Source: JBCCAG01 sp050331115
GTDB taxonomy: Bacteria > Cyanobacteriota > Cyanobacteriia > CAKZMO01
Length of the DNA: 64,000 nucleotides
Assembly (NCBI GenBank): GCA_050331115.1
Contig: JBHJHD010000006.1
Location: 1 to 64,000 of the forward strand
Reading direction: 5' to 3'
The translations under genes were made by a program, and so were the position numbers. Positions 16,250-23,195 of this stretch are shown one piece after another (position 1 is the first letter of the stretch; the number at the start of each line of letters is the position of its first letter). The notes below the pieces were generated by a model, which worked only from the letters and a program-made list of their open reading frames with translations, did not search any database and was not told the DNA's origin.

Positions 16250-16651
16250 CTAGGTGAGGGTAAGACCGCGATAGATCTGCTCGATGGGGAAGCTGAGCTG
16301 AATGCTTTTGAGCTCTATGGTGTCGCCGGGCTGGTAGTTGAGGATGAGCCACTGATCTGCTTCTTTGCGGTATGGGTCAACTTCAACGCGAGTGGAGCTG
16401 ACGAGCAGATAGTCTTGCAGGGCTAGATTGTTGCGATACAGGCGAAATTTTCCGCCTCGCTCGCGACTAGCGAAGGCGAAGCTTTTCTCGTAGGCTTCTG
16501 TGCTCTCTGAAAGAACTTCGACAATGAGGCAGGGGTATGTGATGTTTTGCGTGGTGGCTTGGTCGCGCTCGTCGCAGGTGACGCTGAGATCGGGATAGGT
16601 GTAGTCGGTGGTGCCAGCGATGTTGACTTTTAGGTCGTTGGGGATTGGGCG
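16250..16651 (-). pseudogene. Uma2-family (DUF820) endonuclease lacking its N-terminus
   Basis: The frame, read leftward, contains RPIPNDLKVNIAGTTDYTYPDLSVTCDERD, YPCLIVEVLSESTEAYEKSFAFASRE and RLYRNNLALQDYLLVSSTRVEVD. These are the conserved core of Uma2 proteins (PD-(D/E)XK-like: D in YPDLSV, E in LIVEVLS). It ends in a proper TAG after YRGLTLT. About the first third of the family sequence is absent. The frame instead runs into DNA that encodes an opposite-strand Uma2 tail, so a rearrangement point lies near 16650. No start codon precedes the core, so it is probably silent. Confidence 0.75.
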
Positions 16652-16652
16652 G

Positions 16653-16796
16653 TTTGAGGGGGTTTCAGGTGGGGAGGCTTTGTAGATGCTGGGGTGGTTT
16701 GACGTAGGGGAGAAGCTAATTTTTACTCCGGATGAGCGGGCGAAACGGCTGGCAGCTCGATTGCGGGAGTTGGGGGAGGACCCGGAGCTGATTTAG
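16653..16796 (+). pseudogene. C-terminal remnant of an Uma2-like gene, copy 1
   Basis: Read rightward: FEGVSGGEAL, TAG, MLGWFDVGEKLIFTPDERAKRLAARLRELGEDPELI, then TAG. The ER-AKRLAARLRELGEDPE ending is typical of longer Uma2 proteins. The body of the gene is absent, and a nonsense codon interrupts it. A second, related tail lies at 17457-17629. Confidence 0.55.
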
Positions 16797-16835
16797 CGAT
16801 TACATCAAAGAGTTGTGCGGCTGCAATCAAGAGTT

Positions 16836-16962
16836 GATGTGCCACATTCAAGAATTGGTGTGCCACATCGCTGTGTTGGGCGATCGCAATTGAGAATTGA
16901 GCGATTGCACAAAAGGGGTGAGCGATCGCAATAGAAAGCTAGTGTGCCACATCGCTGTGTTG
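16836..16962. repeat. Short imperfect repeats built on TGTGCCACAT
   Basis: The 21-mer starting GTGTGCCACATCGCTG occurs identically at 16858-16878 and 16942-16962. A third partial unit (GATGTGCCACATTC) lies near 16836, interleaved with GCGATCGCAATNGA phrases. It lies just after an Uma2 remnant and has no long open frame. Its function is unknown. Confidence 0.6.
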
Positions 16963-17078
16963 AGCAGCTGCAATTGAGAGTTAACTGGCATACGCCTCAA
17001 CTCAAGGTGCTTGAATCTATTTAATATGAAGCTTACTTCAACGTAGTTGTGTCTCTGAAAAAATAGGACATCGAGATT

Positions 17079-17348
17079 TTGCTTAGCACTACATACTCAA
17101 AGACTTCACTTCAGCTAAGTGGCTGTAGTCTACTGCTCGCGATGATTTCCGTTGCACTCGGTCAGCTGGTGAATTACTTAGACAATCTCTTGCTCTTCAA
17201 CGCTATGGCACTGGTCATGGTATTAGCTGGTGTAGCAGCAGTTCTGGCAGGGATGATCGGGACATGGCGCACTAGAGGCCGGAGTGCACTGTTGTGGTTC
17301 GCAGACACGATCGCCTTGTTGACAGTAGCACTCTACGTTTTTGACTGA
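17079..17348 (+). CDS. Small hydrophobic protein, unknown
   Basis: This is an 89-codon frame with three hydrophobic stretches (SGCSLLLAMISVALGQLV, LFNAMALVMVLAGVAAVLAGMIG, ALLWFADTIALLTVALYVFD), so it is a possible three-helix membrane protein. The start is a TTG, and the ribosome site is weak. I recognise no family, and it lies between decayed Uma2 pieces. The regular membrane pattern favours coding over chance. Confidence 0.4.
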   Translation: MLSTTYSKTSLQLSGCSLLLAMISVALGQLVNYLDNLLLFNAMALVMVLAGVAAVLAGMIGTWRTRGRSALLWFADTIALLTVALYVFD

Positions 17349-17456
17349 TAGGGAATTAACCGTCGTTCGTTTGAGGTTTATAAGCTGGTGGGCGGGGCAT
17401 ATTGACTTCAGCTTAGCGTACTGTTTTGGATGCCGGAGGTTGGTTTGGGCATTGGG

Positions 17457-17629
17457 CGGTTTGAGTGAGTGTCGGGCGGGGAGGTTCTGGAGATGTTGGG
17501 GTTGTTTGATGCGGCTGGGAGGCGCTATTTGACTCAGGAGGAGCGATTGTCCTGTAGCCACCCTGGCGGGAGCGGAGCAGCTGACGGCTTGGTGGCGGGA
17601 TTTTGGGGAGGACCCGGAGCTGATTTAGC
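17457..17629 (+). pseudogene. C-terminal remnant of an Uma2-like gene, copy 2
   Basis: Related to 16653-16796: FE, TGA, VSGGEVLEMLGLFDAAGRRYLTQEERLS, then a frameshift, then AEQLTAWWRDFGEDPELI and TAG. Both copies begin after ATTGGGCGGTTTGAG and end at GAGGACCCGGAGCTGATTTA, and both are followed by a 'GCATCAAAGAG'-like phrase. They look like duplicated segments that decayed separately. Confidence 0.55.
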
Positions 17630-17924
17630 GATGGGGCAAGCTCCGCAGGCGATCGCATCAAAGAGTCGGATAGTCGCAATAGGGAGTTAGACAGCAGCAA
17701 TGGACGCAAAGTTCATGACCTGACCCTTGCGGCAGATCTCGAGCACATTAGGTCAAGCAATAAGCCAAAGGTCTAGCCATAGCTCCGAAATGGGTAGCTC
17801 TGTGAGGATTATGCCGCTTTTTAGCAAAGATTACGTAAAAATTGGGCAATCTTACCGTGAGCGCTAAGTTAGCGAGATTACATAGTGATAGGAAGCCTAT
17901 ATCAAGGGCCTACTGCTATTGTAG
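17630..17924. other. Intergenic region upstream of the nuclease-ParA gene
   Basis: It contains the tail of the Uma2 duplication (GATCGCATCAAAGAG, GTCGCAATAGGGAG) and then A/T-richer DNA that should carry the promoter of the ParA-fusion operon. I see no convincing -35/-10 pair and no open frame of interest. Confidence 0.4.
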
Positions 17925-19322
17925 ATGCTGCGTTCATCGAGACATTCAGCGCACTATGTAGAGGGTGAAGCTTTGACGTTCGATTTTGAGAGTTGCCGCA
18001 ATGAGAGCGAAGTTGAGAGCAAGCTGATTGTTCAATATCTTCTCCCTACTTTGGGATACACATCAAATGATTGGTACCAGGAAGTGGCTCTAGGCCGAAT
18101 TCGCCTGGATTTTCTGGCATTCGCGGCTCAAGTATTACCTTTTACGCTAGACGAAAATTCGCCGTTGAGCCTGATCATTGAGGCTAAGAGTCCACGTCAC
18201 ACACTTGACCGATACGTGCGGAGGCTTCGACAGTACCTTGCTAATCTCTGTGCTAAGTACGGTGTCCTAACCAATGGAAAAGATTTTCGCATCTATAAAC
18301 GATTTGGCGATAATATGCAGCTATGGCTTCAGTGCTCTGGCAATGAAATTGAGCCTAAGCTTGAAGAGATAAAGAAGTTGATTGGTAGGGATTCTCTAAA
18401 AGCGCCTGCTACAAGGATATCTATAAAACGACCAAAGGAAGTCAAACCGATGAAAACAATTGCGATTTATCATAACAAAGGTGGAGTTGGAAAAACAACG
18501 GTATCTGTCAACCTTGCAGCAGCGCTTCGCAATCGGGGCTATAGCGTTTTACTAGTTGACCTAGATTCTCAAGCCAATTCGACTTTTGCAACAGGGCTTG
18601 TCAAGTTTCAGTTTGAAGAAGATGACAATCTTAAAGACAAGAATGTTTATCATGTTCTAGAGTCAGGAGAGTTTTATAATATCCCAGATGTGGCGCGAAA
18701 ATCAGATCTATTCAACGCTCAAGAACTAGACGTCATACCTTCTCACATCAGCTTAATTGAAGGTCAATTTAAACTAAACTCAGTTATGGCGAGTCGAACT
18801 CGGCTACTAAAAAAAATCAAAAGGGAAAGAGAAAATTACGATTTTGTGATTATCGATACCCCGCCATCACGAGACTTATATGCAAAAGTAGCTATTACGG
18901 CTGCTGATGCCTTGATTATTCCATCTGATTTAAGGCCATTTGCAAATCAAGGGCTGAGTAGTGTTAAGAATTTTGTAGATGAAATTAATGAATTTCGCGA
19001 AAGTATTGGGAGTCTACCAATTAAAATCATCGGTGTTCTCCCTTCAAAGATTTCAACCAATGCAAGATTTAGGCAAAGTACTTTTCCCCGGCAGAAATCC
19101 ACGATCAAAGAGCATTATGAGTTACCGGTGATGAAAACTATTATATTTGAGCGAGCTGCGCTATCGCACTGCGTCAACCAAACCATACCGATGGGGGATT
19201 TAGAAGTACCCGACCCAAAGTCAATCTTTGAGTTTGCCGAGAAGGAACCTTCCGCTAACCAATCAGCAGAAGAATTTGAATCGCTTGCTGAGGAAGTTCT
19301 TAAAGAGATGGAGGTAATGTAG
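17925..19322 (+). CDS. Fusion of an HsdR-N-like nuclease domain and a ParA-type ATPase
   Basis: This 465-residue protein has two domains. Residues 18 to about 140 resemble the type I restriction HsdR N-terminal domain: RNESEVESKLIVQYLLPTLGY, D62 in RIRLDFLAF, E86-A-K88 in LIIEAKSP, then YLANLCAKYGVLTNGKDFRIYK. That gives a complete D...ExK nuclease signature. From about residue 176 a ParA/MinD-type ATPase begins: deviant Walker A KGGVGKTT (185-192), LVDLDSQANST, and Walker B FVIIDTPPS. ParA normally moves DNA cargo. Fused to a nuclease fold, it may act in plasmid or phage defence or element maintenance (inference). The GTG of the ParB-like gene overlaps its stop by one base. The DNA is A/T-rich relative to neighbours, consistent with transfer. 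Confidence 0.86.
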   Translation: MLRSSRHSAHYVEGEALTFDFESCRNESEVESKLIVQYLLPTLGYTSNDWYQEVALGRIRLDFLAFAAQVLPFTLDENSPLSLIIEAKSPRHTLDRYVRRLRQYLANLCAKYGVLTNGKDFRIYKRFGDNMQLWLQCSGNEIEPKLEEIKKLIGRDSLKAPATRISIKRPKEVKPMKTIAIYHNKGGVGKTTVSVNLAAALRNRGYSVLLVDLDSQANSTFATGLVKFQFEEDDNLKDKNVYHVLESGEFYNIPDVARKSDLFNAQELDVIPSHISLIEGQFKLNSVMASRTRLLKKIKRERENYDFVIIDTPPSRDLYAKVAITAADALIIPSDLRPFANQGLSSVKNFVDEINEFRESIGSLPIKIIGVLPSKISTNARFRQSTFPRQKSTIKEHYELPVMKTIIFERAALSHCVNQTIPMGDLEVPDPKSIFEFAEKEPSANQSAEEFESLAEEVLKEMEVM

Positions 19323-20086
19323 TGGCCGATCTCGTACAAAGTTTTGGTCGGGCTGACGTCAGCGAAATCACATCAGAGATTCCACGATCTCAGTTTTCTG
19401 AAGAGAAGATTGAGCAACTCGCCGATCTGATTCTTCAAAGTGGTGGCGTTATCCGTCCACTAGTCTTACGGCAAGCGGGGCTCGACAGCTATGTAGTCCT
19501 TGACGGACATCTAGAATACTATGCTGCTGTTCGCGCCCGTGAGAAAGACGCGCGGCGTGGTGAAATGGTAAATGCTTTTATTATTTCCAAAGGAGATGAA
19601 GATGCAATTTTAAATCAGATTGCTAGTTTGGACGAGGCAACTTCTCGTACAGATAGTGATGGCGGTATAAGCTCAGATAGTACCAGCGCAAACTCACGCC
19701 AGCAGTCCAACGCTTTTGAACACAAATATACTAATTACGAAGCGAGACTCAACAATACTGAAACACGCCTTAATACCTTTCAGGAAGACCAGCGTGAAGC
19801 TCTGCGAGACCTCAAGAACCGATTTCAAAAGCTTGAGACTGCTATCATCACCAAACCCGAAAATCTACTTGACAAACTCAATACATCTAACCAAGCTAAA
19901 TTGGAATACCTTTTTCAAAGGTATTCCGTTTCGTCTGCGAAGAAGTCTGCTCGATTGGTTCATGAGGCTCGTCAGAAAAAAGACAATCAAGAGTTCATCA
20001 GCTACCTTGACGTTGTCGAATCGACCAAAGGATTTGGAACAACCAGCATGCTGACTCTGATGAATAACTGGGAGCTTTACAGCTAG
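19322..20086 (+). CDS. ParB-like domain protein, partner of the nuclease-ParA fusion
   Basis: This is a 254-residue protein translationally coupled to the ParA fusion (TAGTG overlap, GGAGG just upstream). Residues 15-90 form a ParB/Srx-like domain: EIPRSQFSEEKIEQLADLILQSGGVIRPLVLRQ then YVVLDGHLEYYAAVRAREKD. The classical GERR phosphate-binding box is replaced by DGHLEYYA. Residues 100-125 are a Ser/Asp-rich linker. Residues 135-175 look coiled-coil (EARLNNTETRLNTFQEDQREALRDLKNRFQKLE). The C-terminal part (AKLEYLFQRYSVSSAKKSARLVHEA) is helical and unrecognised. I see no helix-turn-helix of the canonical chromosomal ParB, so parS binding is uncertain. It could be the DNA- or CTP-binding adaptor of the system (inference). 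Confidence 0.78.
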   Translation: MADLVQSFGRADVSEITSEIPRSQFSEEKIEQLADLILQSGGVIRPLVLRQAGLDSYVVLDGHLEYYAAVRAREKDARRGEMVNAFIISKGDEDAILNQIASLDEATSRTDSDGGISSDSTSANSRQQSNAFEHKYTNYEARLNNTETRLNTFQEDQREALRDLKNRFQKLETAIITKPENLLDKLNTSNQAKLEYLFQRYSVSSAKKSARLVHEARQKKDNQEFISYLDVVESTKGFGTTSMLTLMNNWELYS

Positions 20087-20129
20087 CTTTGGCGATCGTC
20101 CCAAGTTTCTCTAGAGCGCGATCGCCCTC

Positions 20130-20365
20130 CTACTCCTTCGGACCAAACTCGTCCGGCAACTCATCAAACGTTACCCCTAGCTCCTGGCAAAGCAATCGCA
20201 TTTGAGGCACCGTTAAAGTCGGCGGATACTCCCCCTTCTCCCAAGCACGAACCGCTCGGTCCGATACCCCATGCGCCGCGCCAATTCCGCCTGCGTCAGT
20301 CCTGCCTGTTGCCGCATTCGCTTCAGCGGCGACTCGAATTCTCCTTGCTGCTTATCCTTCGACAT
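20130..20365 (-). pseudogene. XRE-family helix-turn-helix regulator with a one-base deletion
   Basis: From ATG 20365: MSKDKQQGEFESPLKRMRQQAGLTQAELARRMG. A missing base in a G-run (four C on the plus strand, GATACCCCATG) then shifts the frame. The family sequence resumes as VSDRAVRAWEKGEYPPTLTVPQMRLLCQELGVTFDELPDEFGPKE and a TAG. With one extra G the whole 77-residue Cro/CI-type regulator would be intact. This is either a young pseudogene or a homopolymer sequencing error. It faces away from two palindromic sites that fit its operators, and converges with the ParB-like gene. Confidence 0.8.
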
Positions 20366-20377
20366 CTAAAGCATTTT

Positions 20378-20389
20378 ACTTCCGGAAGT
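20378..20389. promoter_or_regulatory. Perfect palindrome ACTTCCGGAAGT, putative XRE operator
   Basis: This 12-base perfect palindrome lies 13 bases upstream of the XRE start codon. The same half-site (GGAAGT) recurs 25 bases further upstream. This is the arrangement expected for autoregulation by a Cro/CI-like dimer. Confidence 0.55.
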
Positions 20390-20414
20390 TTGCTTCTTAA
20401 TAGGCCGCAGCAAC

Positions 20415-20428
20415 GGAAGTAAGCTTCC
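20415..20428. promoter_or_regulatory. Second inverted repeat GGAAG-TAAG-CTTCC, putative XRE operator
   Basis: These are 5-base arms with a 4-base spacer and the same GGAAGT half-site as 20378-20389. It lies between the XRE gene and a rightward truncated frame beginning at 20440. Confidence 0.5.
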
Positions 20429-20544
20429 TTTATGATCACATGTCGCCCGCTTCCGATTTGCAAGAGCAAGTTTCGCGCAAATGTTTTGAAGCTACCAAAA
20501 TATATATGCTAAACCTGCCCCAACGACGCCGCCGCCCATACTCT

Positions 20545-20672
20545 CACCCGCCGCCGCCTCATCCCAGCCGCCACCTTCATCGTCATCTTCGCGCCGCCAC
20601 CACCTGCCTCAGAAGCCACGACAAAACCAAGCGAGAGAGGGCACGATGGGGCTGACATAGAATCCACTCACC
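20545..20672. repeat. Diverged dispersed repeat, copy B
   Basis: The counterpart of 15651-15775 (shared CGCCTCATCCCAG and TTCATCGTCATCTT blocks). It overlaps the 3' part of a doubtful rightward frame (20440-20655) whose first 25 codons (MSPASDLQEQVSRKCFEATKIYMLN) could be the start of a lost gene. It is followed directly by a nucleotidyltransferase-like remnant. Confidence 0.5.
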
Positions 20673-20693
20673 CCGTGAACCAAACGTTTAGCA

Positions 20694-20888
20694 ATGGTCG
20701 ATAACAAAGCACTTCTCCCATTCCACAGCGCTAAGATTGATTTAAGAACACCCGAGGAGCTAAGCCCGTACTTTCGGGATAAGGTAATCAGCGAGGCAGT
20801 CGTTCTAATTGCGCTCTGGAGCACGTCAATGCGTCTGCTGACGGGCCTCCTCAGCGAGCTTCAGCAGGTCGTCTGGCGTAGCCTGTAG
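20694..20888 (+). pseudogene. Possible C-terminal remnant of an MntA-like nucleotidyltransferase
   Basis: The string AKIDLRTPEELSPYFRDKVISEAVVLI resembles the C-terminal end of minimal nucleotidyltransferases of toxin-antitoxin pairs (VDLxTPxxLSxYFRxxVxxxAVxxY). The nucleotide-binding GSxAxG...SDxD part is missing. The frame then runs across the 3' end of the oppositely oriented tlyA gene. It is probably a non-functional remnant. Confidence 0.4.
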
Positions 20889-21647
20889 CCGATCGCATCC
20901 ATCCATCTCAGCCCGCAGCCACAGCAAATATTCAATATTGCCGGCCGGCCCCACCAGCGGCGACCAGGTGACCCCCGCCACGCCCCAGCCCAGCTCTTGA
21001 GCTGCTGCAATCACCACCGCGATCGCCTCCGCCTGCAGCGCGGCCTCCCGCACCACGCCCTTTTTGCCAACCTTGTCCTTGCCCACCTCAAATTGGGGCT
21101 TCACCAAAACAACAGCCTCCCTAGGCGGGGTCAGCAGCGCCCATAGCGCGGGCAGCACCTTCGCCAGCGAGATAAACGACACGTCTACCACGCCCAAAGT
21201 AGCATCTGGAGGGCGATCGCCATAGAGATCTGCAGGCGCTAGGTGGCGCAGGTTAGTGCGCTCTTTAAGCACGACGCGGCTGTCCTGCCTCAGCGACCAG
21301 GCCACCTGCCCGTAGCCCACGTCAATACCGTAGACCTTTTGGGCTCCCGCCTGCAGCAGGCAGTCAGTAAAGCCCCCAGTCGAAATGCCGCCGTCTAGGC
21401 AAATGCGGTTTTCTATCTGAATCTCAAACCCCTCTAGCGCTTTCGCTAGCTTCTCCCCCCCGCGGGACACATAGGGCGATCGCGCCTTAAGGTCGATCTG
21501 CGCCGCCACGTCTACAGCAGTTCCCGGCTTGTCTATGAGCTGCTGATTAACCCGCACCTCCCCCGCGCGAATCAGCCGCTGGGCCCGCTGGCGCGAGTCG
21601 CAAAGCTGACGGTCCACAAGGAGCTGATCGAGGCGCTGCTTAGTCAC
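20826..21647 (-). CDS. tlyA: TlyA-family rRNA (cytidine-2'-O)-methyltransferase
   Basis: TlyA proteins combine an N-terminal S4 RNA-binding domain with an FtsJ-like methyltransferase and 2'-O-methylate rRNA. The S4 part is TKQRLDQLLVDRQLCDSRQRAQRLIRAGEVRVN. The methyltransferase part is YVSRGGEKLAKALEGF, LDGGISTGGFTDCLLQAGAQKVYGIDVGYGQ, VDVSFISLAKVLPAL and VKPQFEVGK. I place the start at GTG 21647, where the family N-terminus (TKQRLDQLL) begins. The frame is open to an ATG at 21728, which would add 27 unlikely residues. The 3' end overlaps the remnant on the opposite strand. The divergent neighbour is mgtE. Confidence 0.92.
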   Translation of the reverse strand: MTKQRLDQLLVDRQLCDSRQRAQRLIRAGEVRVNQQLIDKPGTAVDVAAQIDLKARSPYVSRGGEKLAKALEGFEIQIENRICLDGGISTGGFTDCLLQAGAQKVYGIDVGYGQVAWSLRQDSRVVLKERTNLRHLAPADLYGDRPPDATLGVVDVSFISLAKVLPALWALLTPPREAVVLVKPQFEVGKDKVGKKGVVREAALQAEAIAVVIAAAQELGWGVAGVTWSPLVGPAGNIEYLLWLRAEMDGCDRLQATPDDLLKLAEEARQQTH

Positions 21648-21776
21648 AACTGCACAGTTTTCTACGGTCTCGTAAAGGTATGGGGCCGTCAGACGCAGCG
21701 CCGGTGCGAGAACCACAAGCGATGGCATCCTAGTGGATAATAGAACACTGACGGTTCACCAGATAAGATTTGGAGC

Positions 21777-23168
21777 GTGACATTGGCTGAGGACAACTCC
21801 ACAACACAAACGGCGTCCCGTCAAGAATTGCGAGAGCTGGTGAGGCTGCAGCTGCAGGCCCTACTTGAGCAGAATAATCTTCAGGGAGCCAAGGCGCTGC
21901 TGATTCCAGTGCAGCCCGCCGACATTGCCGACGCCATCGAAGGCCTGCCGGAAACCATGCAGGCGATCGCCTTCCGGCTGCTGCTCAAAAGTGAGGCGAT
22001 CGAGGTTTACGAACACCTCGACTCTAGCGTGCAGCAGTCGCTGCTAGAAAAGTTCAAGCGCCAAGAGGTGCTCAACATTGTCGATGAGATGTCGCCGGAC
22101 GACCGCGCCAAGCTATTTGATGAGCTGCCGGCTAAGGTTGTGACCCGACTCCTATCGCAAATGAGTGCTGAAGAGCGCCGGTCTACCGGTCAACTTTTGG
22201 GTTATGAGGCCGATACCGCCGGGCGCATGATGACGCCGGAGTATGTCTCTTTGAAGGAAAGCTGGACAGTAGCCCAGGCCCTAGAGCGCATCCGCAGCCT
22301 GGCCCACGTCAGCGAAACGATTTACTCCCTTTACGTGACTGATAGAGCCCGACAGCTGACCGGCATTTTGTCGCTGCGAGACCTGGTCATTGCTCAGCCC
22401 GAGCAAACCATCGGCGATATTATGGTGCGGGAGTTTGTCTATGTGCAAACCGATACCGACCGAGAAGAGGCGGCCCGGCTGATTCAGCGCTATGACTTCC
22501 TAGCGCTGCCCGTGGTAGACACCGAGAAGCGACTGGTGGGCATTGTCACGGTGGACGATATCTTAGACGTCCTGGAAGAGGAAACCACCGAAGATATCTA
22601 CACGCTGGGCGGCGTTCAGTCGGGAACCGACAGCTACTTCCAGACCAATCTGCTCACCGTGGCGCGGCGGCGGGTGGTGTGGCTATTCATTCTACTGATT
22701 ACCAGCATCGCCACTAGCGCCGTAATTCGCAGCCAGGAGGCGGTGCTAGACCGGGTTGTGGCCCTGACGGCGTTTATTCCGCTGCTGATTAGCGCCGGGG
22801 GAAATGTGGGGGCGCAGTCATCGACGGTAGTGATTCGCGGCCTGAATACGGATGAGGTGAGCTTGGGCAAGGCGGCGGAGGTGATTCGCAGGGAGGCGAT
22901 CGCCGGCACGTTTTTGGGCGTCATGCTGGGGTTTGCCGCCATGCTAGTGGCCTATGTCCTGCAGGGCGATTGGCGCGTGGCGGCGATCGTGGGAGTAAGT
23001 TTGATTGGCATTTCGATTATGGCGTCGGTGGCAGGGTCGACGCTGCCGATGCTGTTTCAGAAGGTTGGGTTTGACCCGGCGCTGATGTCGGCCCCCTTTA
23101 TTACGACGGCGGTGGATGTGCTGGGGGTGACGATCTATCTGGGGATTGCGCGGCTAGTGCTCTTGTGA
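21777..23168 (+). CDS. mgtE: Magnesium transporter MgtE
   Basis: This Mg2+ channel has a cytosolic gate. The 463 residues follow the family order: N domain (LPETMQAIAFRLLLKSEAIEVYEHLDSSVQQSLLEKF, EMSPDDRAKLFDELPAKV), two CBS domains (AGRMMTPEYVSL..., IGDIMVREFVYVQTD...VDTEKRLVGIVTVDDILDVLEEE), then five membrane helices from about residue 305. The pore signature is in PLLISAGGNVGAQSSTVVIRGL. The GTG at 21777 follows TTGGAG. No Mg2+-responsive leader RNA was recognised in the 48-base gap upstream. Confidence 0.95.
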   Translation: MTLAEDNSTTQTASRQELRELVRLQLQALLEQNNLQGAKALLIPVQPADIADAIEGLPETMQAIAFRLLLKSEAIEVYEHLDSSVQQSLLEKFKRQEVLNIVDEMSPDDRAKLFDELPAKVVTRLLSQMSAEERRSTGQLLGYEADTAGRMMTPEYVSLKESWTVAQALERIRSLAHVSETIYSLYVTDRARQLTGILSLRDLVIAQPEQTIGDIMVREFVYVQTDTDREEAARLIQRYDFLALPVVDTEKRLVGIVTVDDILDVLEEETTEDIYTLGGVQSGTDSYFQTNLLTVARRRVVWLFILLITSIATSAVIRSQEAVLDRVVALTAFIPLLISAGGNVGAQSSTVVIRGLNTDEVSLGKAAEVIRREAIAGTFLGVMLGFAAMLVAYVLQGDWRVAAIVGVSLIGISIMASVAGSTLPMLFQKVGFDPALMSAPFITTAVDVLGVTIYLGIARLVLL

Positions 23169-23195
23169 GACGGGCTGTCGGGACACGGCACGCCC

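Noticed and set aside
20440..20655. 71-codon rightward frame after the XRE operators
   Set aside because: Only the first 25 codons look protein-like; the remainder runs out of phase through the dispersed repeat and is Pro/His/Arg-rich.
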